From Aureobasidium sp. EXF-3400 (taxonomy: Eukaryota; Ascomycota; Dothideomycetes; Dothideales; Saccotheciaceae), in contig SWBL01000021.1 of NCBI GenBank assembly GCA_024195585.1, positions 124,001 to 188,000 on the forward strand: a stretch of 64,000 bases of DNA. Direction: 5' to 3'. The translations under genes were made by a program, and so were the position numbers. The stretch's first letter is position 1; the number at the start of each line of letters is the position of its first letter. Below are positions 12,377 to 23,129 of this stretch, in pieces. The notes under the pieces were generated by a model that did no database searches, was not told the origin of the DNA, and saw only the letters and a program-made list of their open reading frames with translations.

Positions 12377-13902
12377 ATGTCGCTCTCACGCTCTCCTTCC
12401 CCCAAACGAGGCGGCGGTTGGGCCAGTCCTGGACTCAATGCCAACTTCGCACAGAGCAGAAGCTCCACCCCCGTGACATCCTACAGCCAGAACCACTCGG
12501 TCACCTGGGCCTCCGCCCAAGCACGAAGCCATCAGGTCAACGGATACCCAGCATATCAAGACGCCGGATCAGGCTTCTTCGGCAAGCACATGCGCAAAAT
12601 CTCGGCGAGCCTGCCATTCTTCAACAATGGACCCAAAGACGAGCGTCAGGCCGAAAAGGAGAAGGCGGGTAGAGGCAGGTGGGCTCCTGCACGAGGAGGC
12701 TATCTCGCAAGTTTCAAGGCCATGCTTGGTCGCCATATGCTGAGATCAAAATCGAGATTTGTCGTGGTGCTGGTCGTTCTGTTGCTCATCGTTTGTTTCT
12801 ACACTACCCGTAAGTCAACCAGAAGAAGAGGATCAAACTAGCCCCTGACACAATGAAACAGCATTACATTATTGGTATCGGAAAGCTTCATGGCTCGGCG
12901 GCGGCAGCAAGTTCGTCGTTATCCTGGCAGCCAACATGGGAGGAGGTGTCATGGAGTGGAAGGGTCCTCGTGAGTGGGCAATTGAGCGCGATAGTGTGCG
13001 CAACAAGAAAAATTACGTCCACCGATGGGGATATGAGTTGGAGATTGTCGATATGAGCACAAAGAAGCGCTATGCGCACGAGTGGAGAGAGAGCTGGGAG
13101 AAGGTCGACACAATCCGCAACGCCATGCGCAAGTACCCGCACGCCGAATGGTGAGTCCAAGCACAACATGAATAAGAGCGAAGCCTTACTGATACAATGC
13201 AGGTTCTGGTGGCTAGATCTCAACACGTTCATCATGGAGCCCTCGTACTCGCTGCAGCAGCACATCTTCAACAACCTGAACAACAATGTCTATCGCGACA
13301 TCAACTTCTACAATCCTCTCAACATCTCGCATCCTCTGACAGGAGCCCATCTCGATCCAGAGAGTCTCTCGCCCGTCGGAGACGGCAAGGCCGACTCGAT
13401 CAACCTTATCGTGCCCCAAGACTGCGGTGGCTTCAACCTGGGTTCCTTCTTCGTCAAGCGTTCGGCGTGGACAGATCGTCTGCTCGACATCTGGTGGGAT
13501 CCTGTGGGCTACGAGCAGAAGCACATGGAATGGGAACACAAAGAGCAAGACGCCTTGGAATACATGTACACCAACCAGCCGTGGGTGCGGCCTCACCTTG
13601 CCTTTATCCCTCAGCGCAAGGTCAACAGTTTCCCTCCTGGCGCGTGCGGCGACAACGGCGAAGACATGAACATCCACTATCACGAGCACGACCGAGACTT
13701 TGTTGTCAACATGGCAGGCTGCGAGTGGGGCAGAGACTGCTGGGGCGAGATGTACAACTACCGACAATTGAGCAACAAGCTCAACCGTAACAACTGCGAG
13801 AAGGTCAAGGACGGGTTTTCGGGAGCCTTTTCGTTCCTCAAGTCCAAGAAGAAGGAGATTACAGGGACGGAAAAGGACAATGAGGAGAAGAAGGAGTCAT
13901 GA
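12377..13902 (+). CDS. Golgi alpha-1,6-mannosyltransferase, Mnn10/Mnn11 type (GT34)
   Basis: Exons 12377..12809, 12862..13150 and 13203..13902 encode 473 residues. A disordered cytoplasmic segment is followed by one transmembrane anchor (about 125-143, RFVVVLVVLLLIVCFY), the type II topology of Golgi glycosyltransferases. The luminal domain has the GT34 pattern: VVILAANMGGGV, then WFWWLDLNTFIM (the DxD-like metal site), then QDCGGFNLGSFFVKRS and LDIWWDPV. In yeast Mnn10 and Mnn11 belong to the M-Pol II complex that extends the outer-chain mannan of N-glycans. Which of the two this represents cannot be decided by eye. The Lys/Glu-rich tail after about residue 445 is variable. Frame continuity across both introns is exact. 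Confidence 0.92.
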
Positions 13903-14224
13903 TTATATTGAAAGCGGACGATTGGGATACAGGGGGGAAACATTTCGGAGTCATGTATACATTTGCAAAGCAAACAATGTTGATTTCTTGTGCCTGCATT
14001 TGACCTGTGCCTTGAAGATGCGAGTGATTCCTCAGCCCAGAGATATCAAGTGTACGGGTGTTCCAGCGTGTGTATGGCTGCTCGGCGATAGAAAGTGACG
14101 TGAATGTTGTGGGCTCAAGAGAAGAAAGGAGATGGTGACCGACACAGACGGAGAAAGTGGTCGGATGGCGGGTGGAAGGGCTGGGTGTGCCTTGGACTGG
14201 GGGTTGGTCGTCGAGGCATGAGGC
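13903..14224. other. Short convergent 3' intergenic region
   Basis: This holds the 3' ends of the mannosyltransferase gene (plus) and the complex I subunit gene (minus). Nothing else is visible. Confidence 0.5.
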
Positions 14225-14589
14225 TTATGAGCGGCTGGGAGTGTTGTTCTGTTGCTCAAAGAGGTATCCCTTGACCTTGGCGTGCTTCAATTGCTCGAGG
14301 TAGCGCTCTGTCAAGTGTCAGACGACATGTTCAACAGCTGGTGGACGCAGCGGGGATACAAACCTCTGAGGTGACCGCACTTTTCGAGGTGGTTGACGCC
14401 CTCGCGGTAGTAGCACTTGCCCATCTCCTCTCTGAGTAGGCGGGCCATCATGCTCTGCACCCATTGCTCGCGCAAGACGGCATCCTGAGCAGCCTTGAGC
14501 TGCAAGTTGTTGTCGTAGTCGACACCGTCGAATGTTGGCGGCACCGTGGGCTTTTGCATGCGGAACTGGATTGACTCGGGTGTCGGCAT
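14225..14589 (-). CDS. Mitochondrial complex I 12-kDa subunit (NDUFB10/PDSW-like)
   Basis: Exons 14364..14589 and 14225..14307 on the minus strand encode 102 residues. The sequence VPPTFDGVDYDNN, then REQWVQSMMARLLREE, then the paired Cys in CYYREGVNHLEKCG matches the fungal NADH:ubiquinone oxidoreductase 12-kDa subunit, the counterpart of mammalian NDUFB10 (PDSW). It is an accessory subunit of the membrane arm facing the intermembrane space. Length fits the fungal family. The intron splits the HLR/ERYLEQLK junction in phase 1, and removing it restores the conserved KVKGYLFEQQN end. No cleavable presequence is expected. Confidence 0.88.
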
Positions 14590-14747
14590 CTTGGGCGATT
14601 GTTTGTGTGTGTGGATTGAACTTTGTAGAAGTTATGCTCGTCGTCTTTCTCTGGTCGTCGTCGCTGTCGATGGCCCGTCACTGCTCGCAGCGCGCGAAGT
14701 CCGGGAGCGCGGTACACGCCGCTTTCGACCAATCACAGCCTCGTATT

Positions 14748-15143
14748 TTACTTCTTACTGCTCTTCCTCAAAGACAACCTTCCCGACTTGCTCTTTTCTT
14801 TTTTGACTGCCATCTTTTCTACATGCTTTTCCACCTTTCTGTCGATTGCATCTTTTTCGCCTAGCATTGCTTGCGGTGCGCTGTAGCTAACTTTCCACTG
14901 CCACTCGTTGAATCGCACCACCTGCTGTTGCTCAAGCTGCCCCAGAAGCTCGCTTCGTCGACACTCACATGTCCAGCAAAGGCTCTCGATCTTGTTGCAT
15001 TGGTAGGGGTGTGTTTTCAACTCGCATCCTGATGAATACGTCGATACTGGCGAGATTGATGCATGTCTGCACATGATCAGAGGCCGCTTGCTCATGCACG
15101 AATGCCCGCATGTCGTGAAGATGTAGAGTTTGTGATAGCACAT
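14748..15143 (-). CDS. Small Cys/His-rich protein with Lys-rich C-terminus
   Basis: This single-exon ORF of 131 residues starts at a true ATG. The first 65 residues hold many Cys and His residues (MCYHKLYIFTTCGHSC near the start, later ESLCWTCECRR), a spacing that suggests metal binding. The rest is a charged helix ending in a Lys/Ser-rich tail. Small ascomycete proteins with this MCYxKxYIxTxCGH-like opening are common and uncharacterised, as far as I recall. No known domain is assigned. It is transcribed in the same direction as the complex I gene, whose ATG is 158 bases downstream of this stop. Confidence 0.55.
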   Translation of the reverse strand: MCYHKLYIFTTCGHSCMSKRPLIMCRHASISPVSTYSSGCELKTHPYQCNKIESLCWTCECRRSELLGQLEQQQVVRFNEWQWKVSYSAPQAMLGEKDAIDRKVEKHVEKMAVKKEKSKSGRLSLRKSSKK

Positions 15144-15551
15144 GATTCTCTGCTGCCTGTGAATATGCTGCTACTCTCTTCAAGTCACACTGCTATGGTA
15201 CTTATACTCTTTCCACATATTTTCCCGTTTCCGGCTGTTGCTGCTTTCTTCACAAGGCATGCAACTTCTTTGTTCAAGTTTCTTGCATCTTGGCTACGAG
15301 TCTACACCTTACTCTATGTTGCTATATAGCAGGGACTACTCAACAGTCTACTCATGATTTGCTGTCTCAAACCATCAAATCTTGATGCATGGGACGTTCA
15401 GATCATTTGATACAGCGCCATGTCTTGAGCCGCATGAGACATCTGCCTCGAGGGCGTCTATACCACGTTTCTTTGTCCTCTTTGTTCAGACAACTTGGCA
15501 GTCAACAAGGCTCTATTTCAATGCGCTGTCCCACGTTGAAAACTCCATAAA
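15144..15551. other. Intergenic region
   Basis: This lies between the start of the Cys-rich protein gene (minus) and the presumed start of the small membrane protein gene (plus). ORFs inside are short and hydrophobic or low-complexity with no conserved look. It probably holds both promoters. Confidence 0.4.
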
Positions 15552-16002
15552 ATGCAGACACGTACCATCACTCCAACTTTGTATTCTGTGAGCCAAAAAA
15601 AACACAATAGTGACTCGAACCTGTACATATAAACAACCACTCAATCCCACAGTCACGGCCACACCAACCAAAACATTCAACCTTGGGACATCTTCAGAGC
15701 CCATTCACGTCTCAAAGGTCGCTCTGGCCATCATCATCACATTCAGCGTAGTCAGTCTGGTTGCTCTCGCAGTAGCACTCTGGATTCTGTTCCGCTTCAC
15801 CTGCTCGAATCGTGGAAGAAAGGCTGGATATGCAATCAGAGATGGAAGGAACGAGCACACACAATGGTGGAAGCATGCGAATCCTCCCACCGAATCAACA
15901 AATTCTTCCGAAGTATCCCATATCGGCATCATACCCGCTCCTGAGCAGGCTTCGGAAGATGGGGATTTGAGAAGTCGATACACTGGGGAAAGAAGTGCTT
16001 AG
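15552..16002 (+). CDS. Small single-pass membrane protein, tentative two-exon model
   Basis: A reading frame from 15592 to 16002 has no ATG near its start. An ATG at 15552 followed by a 10-base exon, a 49-base GT-AG intron (15562-15610) and the long exon 15611..16002 gives a 133-residue protein in frame. It has a Thr-rich N-terminus, one strong membrane helix (about residues 40-62, VALAIIITFSVVSLVALAVA) followed by basic residues, and a polar C-terminal tail. That layout resembles small fungal wall-sensor-like or plasma-membrane proteins. No signal peptide and no family were recognised. The tiny first exon is the weak point: its donor GTACCA is not ideal. Confidence 0.45.
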
Positions 16003-16169
16003 AGCTGAAGAGGCCCTTGTTTGAGGAATGGAACGATTCTTGTACATATCGTAGCTGCAAAGGAACAATTTCTGTACATATCCATATCATGTTCCATGCA
16101 GTACAAAAAATCAAGACGCTATGCAACATGATGGCTGGAAAAACAACTCAATACGTGAAACCACAGAAC

Positions 16170-17438
16170 TTAGTCTTCAACACTGACCGATGCCTTTTCA
16201 GCAACGGCAGCCTCCTGGTCTTGTGTCTTTGGCTGCTCTTCGTCCTTGTCGGCCTTGTCGTCTTTGTTGTCCTCGTCATCCTTTTCGTCCTTTTCGTCCT
16301 TTTCGTCCTTGTCGTCCACACCGTCCTCATCGTCCTCTTCAGGGATAGCGGTAGATTGTTCAAGCTCTTTAATCGTCTCGGGGTCTGCGCTGCTGACACT
16401 GCTTCCTCTGTGCTTTTGTGCGATAGACCCAGCAGGAGTGGCAGTGGTGGATGTATCGTCTGACTCGATGACTGCTGAAGGTTCAGCTGACGGTGTGGTC
16501 GACGACCCTTCTTCTGCCTTTTCGGGTGCAGATGATGGTGCGGTCTTCGGCTCTTCCACCTTTTCGGGTGCTGGCGTATTCGAGGCCTGGGCGGCTGTGT
16601 CTTCTGCGGTCTGAATGCTCTCGAGCTTGGTATCAGACGACGAGTTCATCGTCTCAGGCTTGGTGGCAGCGTCTGCTTCGGCCAGACTCGATTTCAGAGG
16701 AGCAACCTTGGTGTCGTTGATGCCGGGCGTAGGACCTTTGCGTGCAGCACCTATACTGGCAGCTTCCGTGGCGGCTTGTTTCATTGAGAGATTTGCCATA
16801 GGAGACTGCAGAGATTCGGTCTTGTCCTCGGCTGATTTGGTAGCTGCGGTAGCGGTGGGCTTGACTAGGAGTTGGGCTGGGGGTTGGGTGGTAGGATGCA
16901 CGACGGCTCGAGTGGTGACTGCCTCACCACCTGGTGCAGGGGCAGAACCGATAGGGGTTATGTCGCCAATGTTCTCTTTGATCTCGCCAAACTCGTTCCA
17001 TTCTTCGACTTCGTCGAGGTCCTAGACCGAATAGCGTCAGAAGATTGTAGCTCGCAAAACATATGGCCAACGTACAGCTATCACAAAGCCCTCCTTGACC
17101 AGGGCAGGAAACTTCTTGCCGCGAGATCGACGGCTCCAAAGACGTTTGGCTGATTCATTCGTCGCCGTGTCAATGGCCATAAAGGGGACTCTGTTGGCAT
17201 TGAGGATTGTCTCGACACGCGATGTTGCCGTGATGATGTGTGAAGAGCCCGAAGTCAAGGATGTGAAGAGAAAGACTCTGCCATCCTTATCCCATGCGCT
17301 TAGATCGTGTGCTGAAGTCATGTCTGCGTGTATATCGAGTCTTGGTGTCTCTGTTTTCTTAAGATGAGAGAGAGGAGTGTTTGCTTTGAGGGGTCCCTGT
17401 GACGCGCAACTCTGTGGGGTACCTTGTTTGAGCTCCAT
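16170..17438 (-). CDS. SH3BGR / glutaredoxin-fold protein with long acidic tail
   Basis: Exons 17076..17438 and 16170..17021 on the minus strand encode 404 residues. The N-terminal domain (about 50-150) includes RVFLFTSLTSGSSHI, VETILNANRVPFMAIDTATN and FPALVKEGFVIAD, followed by LDEVEEWNEFGEIKENIG. This is the thioredoxin-like fold of SH3-binding glutamate-rich (SH3BGR) proteins as seen in ascomycetes; the redox Cys of glutaredoxins is absent. The C-terminal 250 residues are Ala/Thr/Ser/Glu-rich and end in Lys-Asp-Glu repeats. The start at 17438 (MELKQ) is chosen over the next Met, about 40 residues later; either is possible. Function in fungi is unknown to me. Confidence 0.75.
16260..16320. 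repeat. Short in-frame tandem repeat encoding KDE units
   Basis: Near-identical 9-base units (TTTTCGTCC type on the plus strand) repeat in tandem and encode a run of Lys-Asp-Glu triplets in the acidic tail of the SH3BGR-like protein. Unit number is likely to vary between strains. Confidence 0.6.
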
Positions 17439-17591
17439 CCACAAGTATTTATAGCAATGTCGTTTAATCTGTTTTGTGATTGCCAAATTGTTCAAAAATA
17501 AACTATCAGGTATATAATATATGGTGATCATCATGAATCGCGAATCCCTCCTTTTCATCTCCCAAACCTATAACGCCGCTCCCATAATTGA

Positions 17592-19017
17592 TCAGTAAGC
17601 CTCGATTTGTTGAGGCATGCCGACCTGGCTAACCGACACGTTCTCCTTTGCAATGAAGAGGTTGCTAAGAGCATCACGGACCTCGAACTCTTCCAAGACG
17701 GCTCCAAAGCTGTATTTCGTTAGCAGCATTCAACAAGGCTGCACCGTGTCATCACTTACCCGTAGCATCTGGCCTTGCCAGCAAGGTCAGCCTTGACAAG
17801 CTCAAAGTCATGAGCCGTCATCTGCGAAACCCTGCTGTCCTGCAGAAGCAGCATCCACGCCATAACGGGCGTAAGCTCGCCCTCGAGGGGAAGCTGAGCG
17901 CTGAGATCCAGCAGCTTCATGAGGTCTGGAGCCTTCAGGTCTGGCATTCTGTGACCGTATGGGTCTCCAGGCTTGTTCATGATGTGTGACGCTGGGGGGC
18001 ACGTCGCCATCAACGCGTGGCCGCACATGTGTTCGTGCTCCATATCATCGGGCCTCTCCATAGGGTGATGGAATGGCTGTCCCTCGGGGTTGTGTGAGCG
18101 GACCACGAGGTATTGCAGATGATCCATGCAGGGCCGTTCGAGACTACGCAAAGGACGACGTCAGCCCAATCGCGAGACGATACAATAGCGGCAGTGGGGT
18201 AACGATATGAACTATTGGTTCGGCGGGGGTGAGGGATAGGCTGCCCTGTTGTAGGGCTGGCCTTGGGAGTCGTACGTCAAGACAAAGTCAATGCCTATCT
18301 GGTCGTAGTCCAGATGCTGCGTGGGCAGTTGACCTGCACTAGCCATGGGCTTGGAATCCTGCGAGCGAAGAGGAGGGGGACTGAAGTCGCCGGTGCTGGA
18401 TTCTTGACGGTAGCTGCCAGAGATGCTGCCGCTGGAGCTGCCGTTGTACGACGCAGGCATGCCGCGCATTGCCGGGATCGATTGAATGCTTTCGAGTGGA
18501 ACACCGTGGGCCAATAGGAGTTCTCTAAGACGCTTGTTCTCGTTGATAACAGCGTCGCGATCGGAGACGCTAGATCCGTAGAGTTCCTTGAGACGGAGCA
18601 CTTCATGTTCAAGGGCCTTGATGTACATCTCCTTGCGTTCTCGGTGTGTTCTGCAACAGATTAGATACGGAGTGACGACAGTCAAACAAGCGTCAACTGG
18701 CATACCTCTGGGCTTGTCTGTTCAATTCCTGCCTACGGGTCAAGGCAGGTTTGCTATCGGGCTTGGGCCCACGACGTTTTGGGGCTGCTCCATCTGCGTG
18801 TGCGTAAGAGACAAAAGTTTGCTGTAAAATTTGTCAGGCGTCGCATACCTTTTGTTTGCTTCTTGTTATCGAGGCCGAGGGTTTTCAAGAAGCCGAAGTT
18901 TGAGAGCGGACTTCTATCAGAAGAGTGCTGGCTCTCTGGAGATGTATACATCAGCGCTGCATTGTTGTCGGGCATTGGCTCGTCCGGTGACACGGAATGC
19001 ATCGAGACCTGAGCCAT
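17592..19017 (-). CDS. bZIP transcription factor with a conserved C-terminal Cys-containing domain
   Basis: Five exons on the minus strand (18849..19017, 18706..18793, 18276..18650, 17760..18143, 17592..17709) encode 377 residues. RRGPKPDSKPALTRRQELN, then QAQRTHRERKEMYIKALE and LRLKELYG form the basic region and leucine zipper (about 60-125); the NxxAQRxxRxR core is of fungal AP-1-like type. The C-terminal half has PCMDHL, CGHALMATCPP and a helical segment shared by one class of ascomycete bZIP regulators. It should bind DNA as a dimer in the nucleus; its targets cannot be read. The start at 19017 gives a divisible frame. An ATG at 19178 opens a short frame that does not join in phase. The third intron is 132 bases, unusually long here. 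Confidence 0.82.
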
Positions 19018-20072
19018 GGTGCATGCAAAGTATGGACGACAAGACGTAAGGAGGGGCAGGAAGTGAAGAAAACTGGGGATGGCGGGAGAGGAGGGATGAT
19101 GATATACATAAAACGTGCAAACTCACCCAGATCATGAGCACTACTCGGTGCCTGGGGACCAATGTTAGGAGCCGACATGTCTAGCGCAAGACAGTCAGTA
19201 CAGAAGATTTGACTATCGAAGAGGCGCTGGCGAATCGCGACGGTCTGGAACGCCTGGGGAGAAGTCAGTCGTTATGAACAGATTAATGACGATCTGGATC
19301 TGGCACGGAGACATCCGCCAAAGTCCAGATACATTTGTCATGCTAGACGACGAAGCTTTTGCTTGGACGCCAAACTACAGATTGAGAGTGGCAGGTGGGA
19401 CTAAGAACAGACAATCGTGCGACTTACAGCGACTTCAGAACATCTAAGCGGGAAGATATGGAAGAGAGAGCTGTCTGGGGATCAAGATGGGTATAAGTGC
19501 AAACTCGTCTTCTTTGCGCGACGCGAGCGCGATCACACCAATCCTCGATTCGGCCGAATCCGTGGCAGAGCAGGTGATGGGGGGCCAGAGGAACAGCGGA
19601 ATATGTCAACCGTTGCGTCCGGCGCGAGCCAGGGAGAGACAAAGACAAGTCTCAGAACGACAGCACGCCTCGAACGTTGCGGTTGCTGTAGAAGCTGCTC
19701 GATACGCGTCTTCTTCGGCTATGCTGTGTGTCAGGCTGTTGCTGCGGTAGCTCTTGAGGAAGTGGTAGAAGAGAGAAAAACGAGTGGTCCTGGCAGACGA
19801 GAGAGATGAGAGGATGGCCATGTTGCGCCAGAGTGGAGCCATGGTCGCCGACCAGCGATCACTCAGACCAGAAGCGATCTAGTGTCTGCCCTTTTCCGTG
19901 CCTTCATGTCGCGCCGCCTGTGCGAGCCGTCCCGCCGGTGGCCGGATCTTTCTATCCTCCTCCTCTCGACTGAACTTGGCCTCACGGTGACGCTCCAACA
20001 ACGTAACACTTCTGTACCGCGCACGCAGCCAGCCAGCCCACTCAGTCCTTGTGTTTGGAAGCCCCCTTGGCG
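19018..20072. other. Divergent promoter region of the bZIP and acyltransferase genes
   Basis: About 1 kb between divergent genes. It contains an ATG at 19178 (minus) followed by a GTGAGT donor, likely 5' leader of the bZIP gene with a leader intron. A 78-codon minus-strand ORF at 19606-19842 has a basic, presequence-like start but no continuation that I could support. Confidence 0.4.
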
Positions 20073-21079
20073 ATGGCATCCCCGAATAGGCAAATCGTCG
20101 CTTGCTTGTTCTTGTTCATGCGCTTTGCTTTTTTGACCTTTGGACCCTGGCTTGCGCACGTACTGATCGCTGACGTGCTGCTGTCCTGCCTGCTTCCGTT
20201 GGCTTTCATCTTTCCCACAACCACCTACCACCTCGCATCCACAATCGCCGAATCGGTATGGCGTGGAGTCCAGCACATTTGCGAAGACTCGAATGGAGCA
20301 GACATCATCTTAGCTGGAGATGAGTTGCCCATCGGTGAAAGTGCCATCCTTGTCGCAAATCATATTGAGTGGACCGATTTCTACCTTATTCAAGCCTTGG
20401 CCATCCGCTCCGGCATGTTGAGCCGCTGTCGGTGGTTCGCGAAGAACACCCTCAGATGGGTTCCTGTACTGGGTTGGGGTTTGATGGTCATGGGCATGCC
20501 GCTCGTCAGTCGTAAGTGGTCCGAGGACAAGGAGGAGCTGGAGCGACTGTTCAGTGGCATCAAGAAAGGAGGCTGGCCGATCTGTAAGTTTTGTCTACAC
20601 TAGATGTGTATATGTACCAAGATGACTGACTTCTCTCAGGGCTTGTTTCTTTCAGCGAGGGAACGCGGTATAGGCCAAAGAAGCATGCGGCTGCTGTCCG
20701 TTGGTGTGAAGCCAATGGAAAGTCACTGCCTCAGCACACTTTGCATCCTCGTCCAAAGGGATTCGTCGCTACTGTCCAGCAGTTGCGCAAGACATCTCAT
20801 GTCAAGGCCGTATACGACGTTACGATCGCTTACGCAGAGGACGACAAGTTCATGTCTCCGCCTTCCTTCTTCCAAACCGTGTTTCAGCCTAATCTGGCCC
20901 AGAAATACCGAATGTATGCTTACGTGCGACGCTATGAGTTGAGCTCCCTGCCCGAGGAGGATAACGAGCTCACACAGTGGCTGGAAGAGAGGTGGACAGA
21001 GAAAGGTGAGAGACTGACAAAGCTCAAGAAATCACTGGACTACGGCGAGCCATGGAAAGGCACAACGACCAAAGCCTAG
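20073..21079 (+). CDS. Lysophospholipid acyltransferase (PlsC / AGPAT family)
   Basis: Exons 20073..20583 and 20640..21079 encode 316 residues. Acyltransferase block I is NHIEWTD (about 96-102, the NHx4D catalytic motif), and SFSEGTRY (about 173-180) is block III with the SEGTR core that binds the phosphate of the acceptor. N-terminal hydrophobic segments (about 10-55) suggest membrane anchoring, probably ER or lipid droplet. The sequence after SEGTRY, with RPKGFVATVQQLR, resembles the eukaryotic LCLAT/AGPAT3-5 branch, so acylation of a lysophosphatidic-acid-type or lysophosphoinositide acceptor is likely. The ATG at 20073 is the first Met; the frame is open a little upstream without another ATG. 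The intron is phase 1. Confidence 0.9.
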
Positions 21080-21643
21080 AGAGTCGGTGCCATATGTGGA
21101 CGGTTTTCATCTGGTCTGCGTGGTCCCTAATCTCATTACCAACTAAGGCGCCTCTGACGCTCTAAAGAGGCATAATATAGCTTGGCGCCTCTCAAGCTAA
21201 TGTAATTATCCTCAAAACAAGCATAGGTTCATATGATGTACAGATCTTTTCTTCACTACCTCCGCATCCTTGCCATGAGCTCTTCCATTGAAGGTTCCAG
21301 AAAGGGAGTGAAATGGCTGCACAGTTCTTACTCGGTTCACTATTGAGCTTTCTTTCCATTGTGTCACTGTTCTACCTCGATGACTTCTTCATTCACTTCC
21401 GCAGTCAAGGCTGGGACTCGGGTTTCTCTGTCTTCTCCCCTCTCTCTCTCTCTTTCTCTCAACATACAACCCCTTGATCTTGATTCTGTTCCTTAATCTG
21501 ATACTCAAATCAATCTTCGCCGAGGTACCACTCATTGACTCGATCCAAATACTGTACGCTGCCACTGACAGACTCAAGGCTGAACACCTCGACTATTGAA
21601 ACTAGCAGATTCTGAACGTTACACTCGAGAATAGATCGTCAAG
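21080..21643. other. Intergenic region with a short CT microsatellite
   Basis: This lies between two same-direction genes. A CT-rich simple repeat is present near 21437-21461, typical of fungal 5' leaders. The inverted-looking GGCGCCTC words around 21148-21190 are short and not convincing as a terminator. Confidence 0.45.
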
Positions 21644-22212
21644 ATGCTATCAAAGGAAACACTTCTTCCAGGCTCAGCACAAGAGTATGTCTGTGGGTTG
21701 ATATTGGTACCAACAAGATCCTGACAAACCCACGCAGCCTCACTACTGAGGATCTCAACGCCTTTCGTACCAACCTCATTAAGACCCGAGAAATGACTGT
21801 GGTCATGGAGATCGCTTTCCAGCACCTCAATTCCCAAATCCACAACATCAATGCCAGTGGTCCTGTTTCGGCTGCCATCGATCCGATCAAAAGAGAGATC
21901 CGCAAACACAAAGCATCTATCGAGACTGGCACGGAGTCTGCTCGTCTCCAGGAGGAGATCGCAGCAACCTATATCGAGCAAGGCCGCTTTGGAGACGCTC
22001 TTACTGCCATCAATGAGGGTCTGATCGGTCTTTGCCAATTGAAGAAGCCTTTCATCGACATTCGCGATCGTCTTAACAAAATCAGTGCCAAAGGCCACAC
22101 CATCGTCACAGACAGCCTTCAGCAACTTGGCTTCGACAAGGAAATCGAGGCATGGGATTCGAGCGTGAACGAATGGACTGGACGCATGGCCATGCCAACC
22201 TGGAAGGTCTGA
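21644..22212 (+). CDS. Unrecognised alpha-helical protein
   Basis: Exons 21644..21684 and 21738..22212 encode 171 residues. Almost the whole sequence is predicted helical by composition. A central stretch, EEIAATYIEQGRFGDALTAI, resembles one TPR-type helical hairpin, but I see no second clear repeat. There is no signal peptide or membrane helix. I do not recognise the family. The 53-base intron has a plausible branch site and the junction is in phase 2. The gene is well expressed-looking by codon choice (C-ending third positions), which supports it being real. Confidence 0.65.
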
Positions 22213-23129
22213 AAGTTATGATGGCTTCGTAAGGATGCTGATACCAGTTGGCCTCGTAAGGATGCTGGGTCTTCCGCAGGCGGCAAGTGGAGGAATGAAT
22301 TATTAGACAGCCACTCAAATCTGTACTCTTGCTTGGGGTACTCATGGATCTGGTCTCGAATGGCAATGCTCGACAAGCAAGCAGACAGGTCTTGAGAATG
22401 CACATGCAAAACAAACTTAATCCTGATAATCAACATTTCCCCTGTGTTCCATTTTATCTTATCACATCTAGTGTAGAGTCACGAATGATCTTCAAACTCA
22501 ATCATTTTCAGCGCGTGTCGTGCCTTCTCCCCCAGCGATTGCGACTGACGAAAATAAACAGCTGAACATACTATGGGAAAGATGTACGCACCAGTCCAGT
22601 CAAGGACAAGTCTGCCAATACACTCCTCTATCCCCAGTAATTGTCGTCAGTAGACTTCACATGGCATAACAAACAGCTGTTCGCAGACACTTTCCTACTA
22701 TGTTGAAGTAGCGCATGAATGGACCTCGGTCGCCTACGACTTTGATCCCTTCCTTCCACGCCAAAAATTGCCGATATTGGAACTAGGCCCTAGGGTCTGA
22801 CCACAGCTACTGTACATGGATTTATCTGGAAGGATGCAAGAACGAGTCCGACGTTCATCCTTGTAAAAACGAGTACTCAAACTTGGCAGGCCGGGTGGCT
22901 TGCGGGCGCGGTGGATTCAGCTGAAGAGATCCTTGTACTTGAGTAATCCTGGTCAAATATCAGCCGTGCTGAGGATGTCAAAGATGAGATGGTTCCCCGG
23001 CTTACAGTTTCTCTCTCTGCCTCTATAACGCTCCTCCAAAACAGGGTACAGCTTAGAGGTTAGGGTACACCATCAGACCAACAGCCAAAACACTCGACTC
23101 CAAAACTTGACGGGTCGAATATTAGTTCC
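22213..23129. other. Gene-poor region
   Basis: A near-perfect direct repeat of about 18 bases (GGCCTCGTAAGGATGCTG type) occurs at 22222-22239 and 22249-22266, just after the preceding stop codon. The rest shows no coding signal. A TATA-like CTATAACG lies near 23023 ahead of the small ORF at 23130. Confidence 0.4.

Noticed and set aside
19127..19178. Extra first coding exon for the bZIP gene (MSAPNIGPQAPSSAHDLG)
   Set aside because: Its donor leaves phase 1, and neither acceptor before 19017 restores the bZIP frame; more likely a leader exon or upstream ORF.
19606..19842. 78-codon minus-strand ORF with a mitochondrial-presequence-like start
   Set aside because: The start is attractive but the continuation is low quality and no in-phase downstream exon could be found in the bZIP promoter region.
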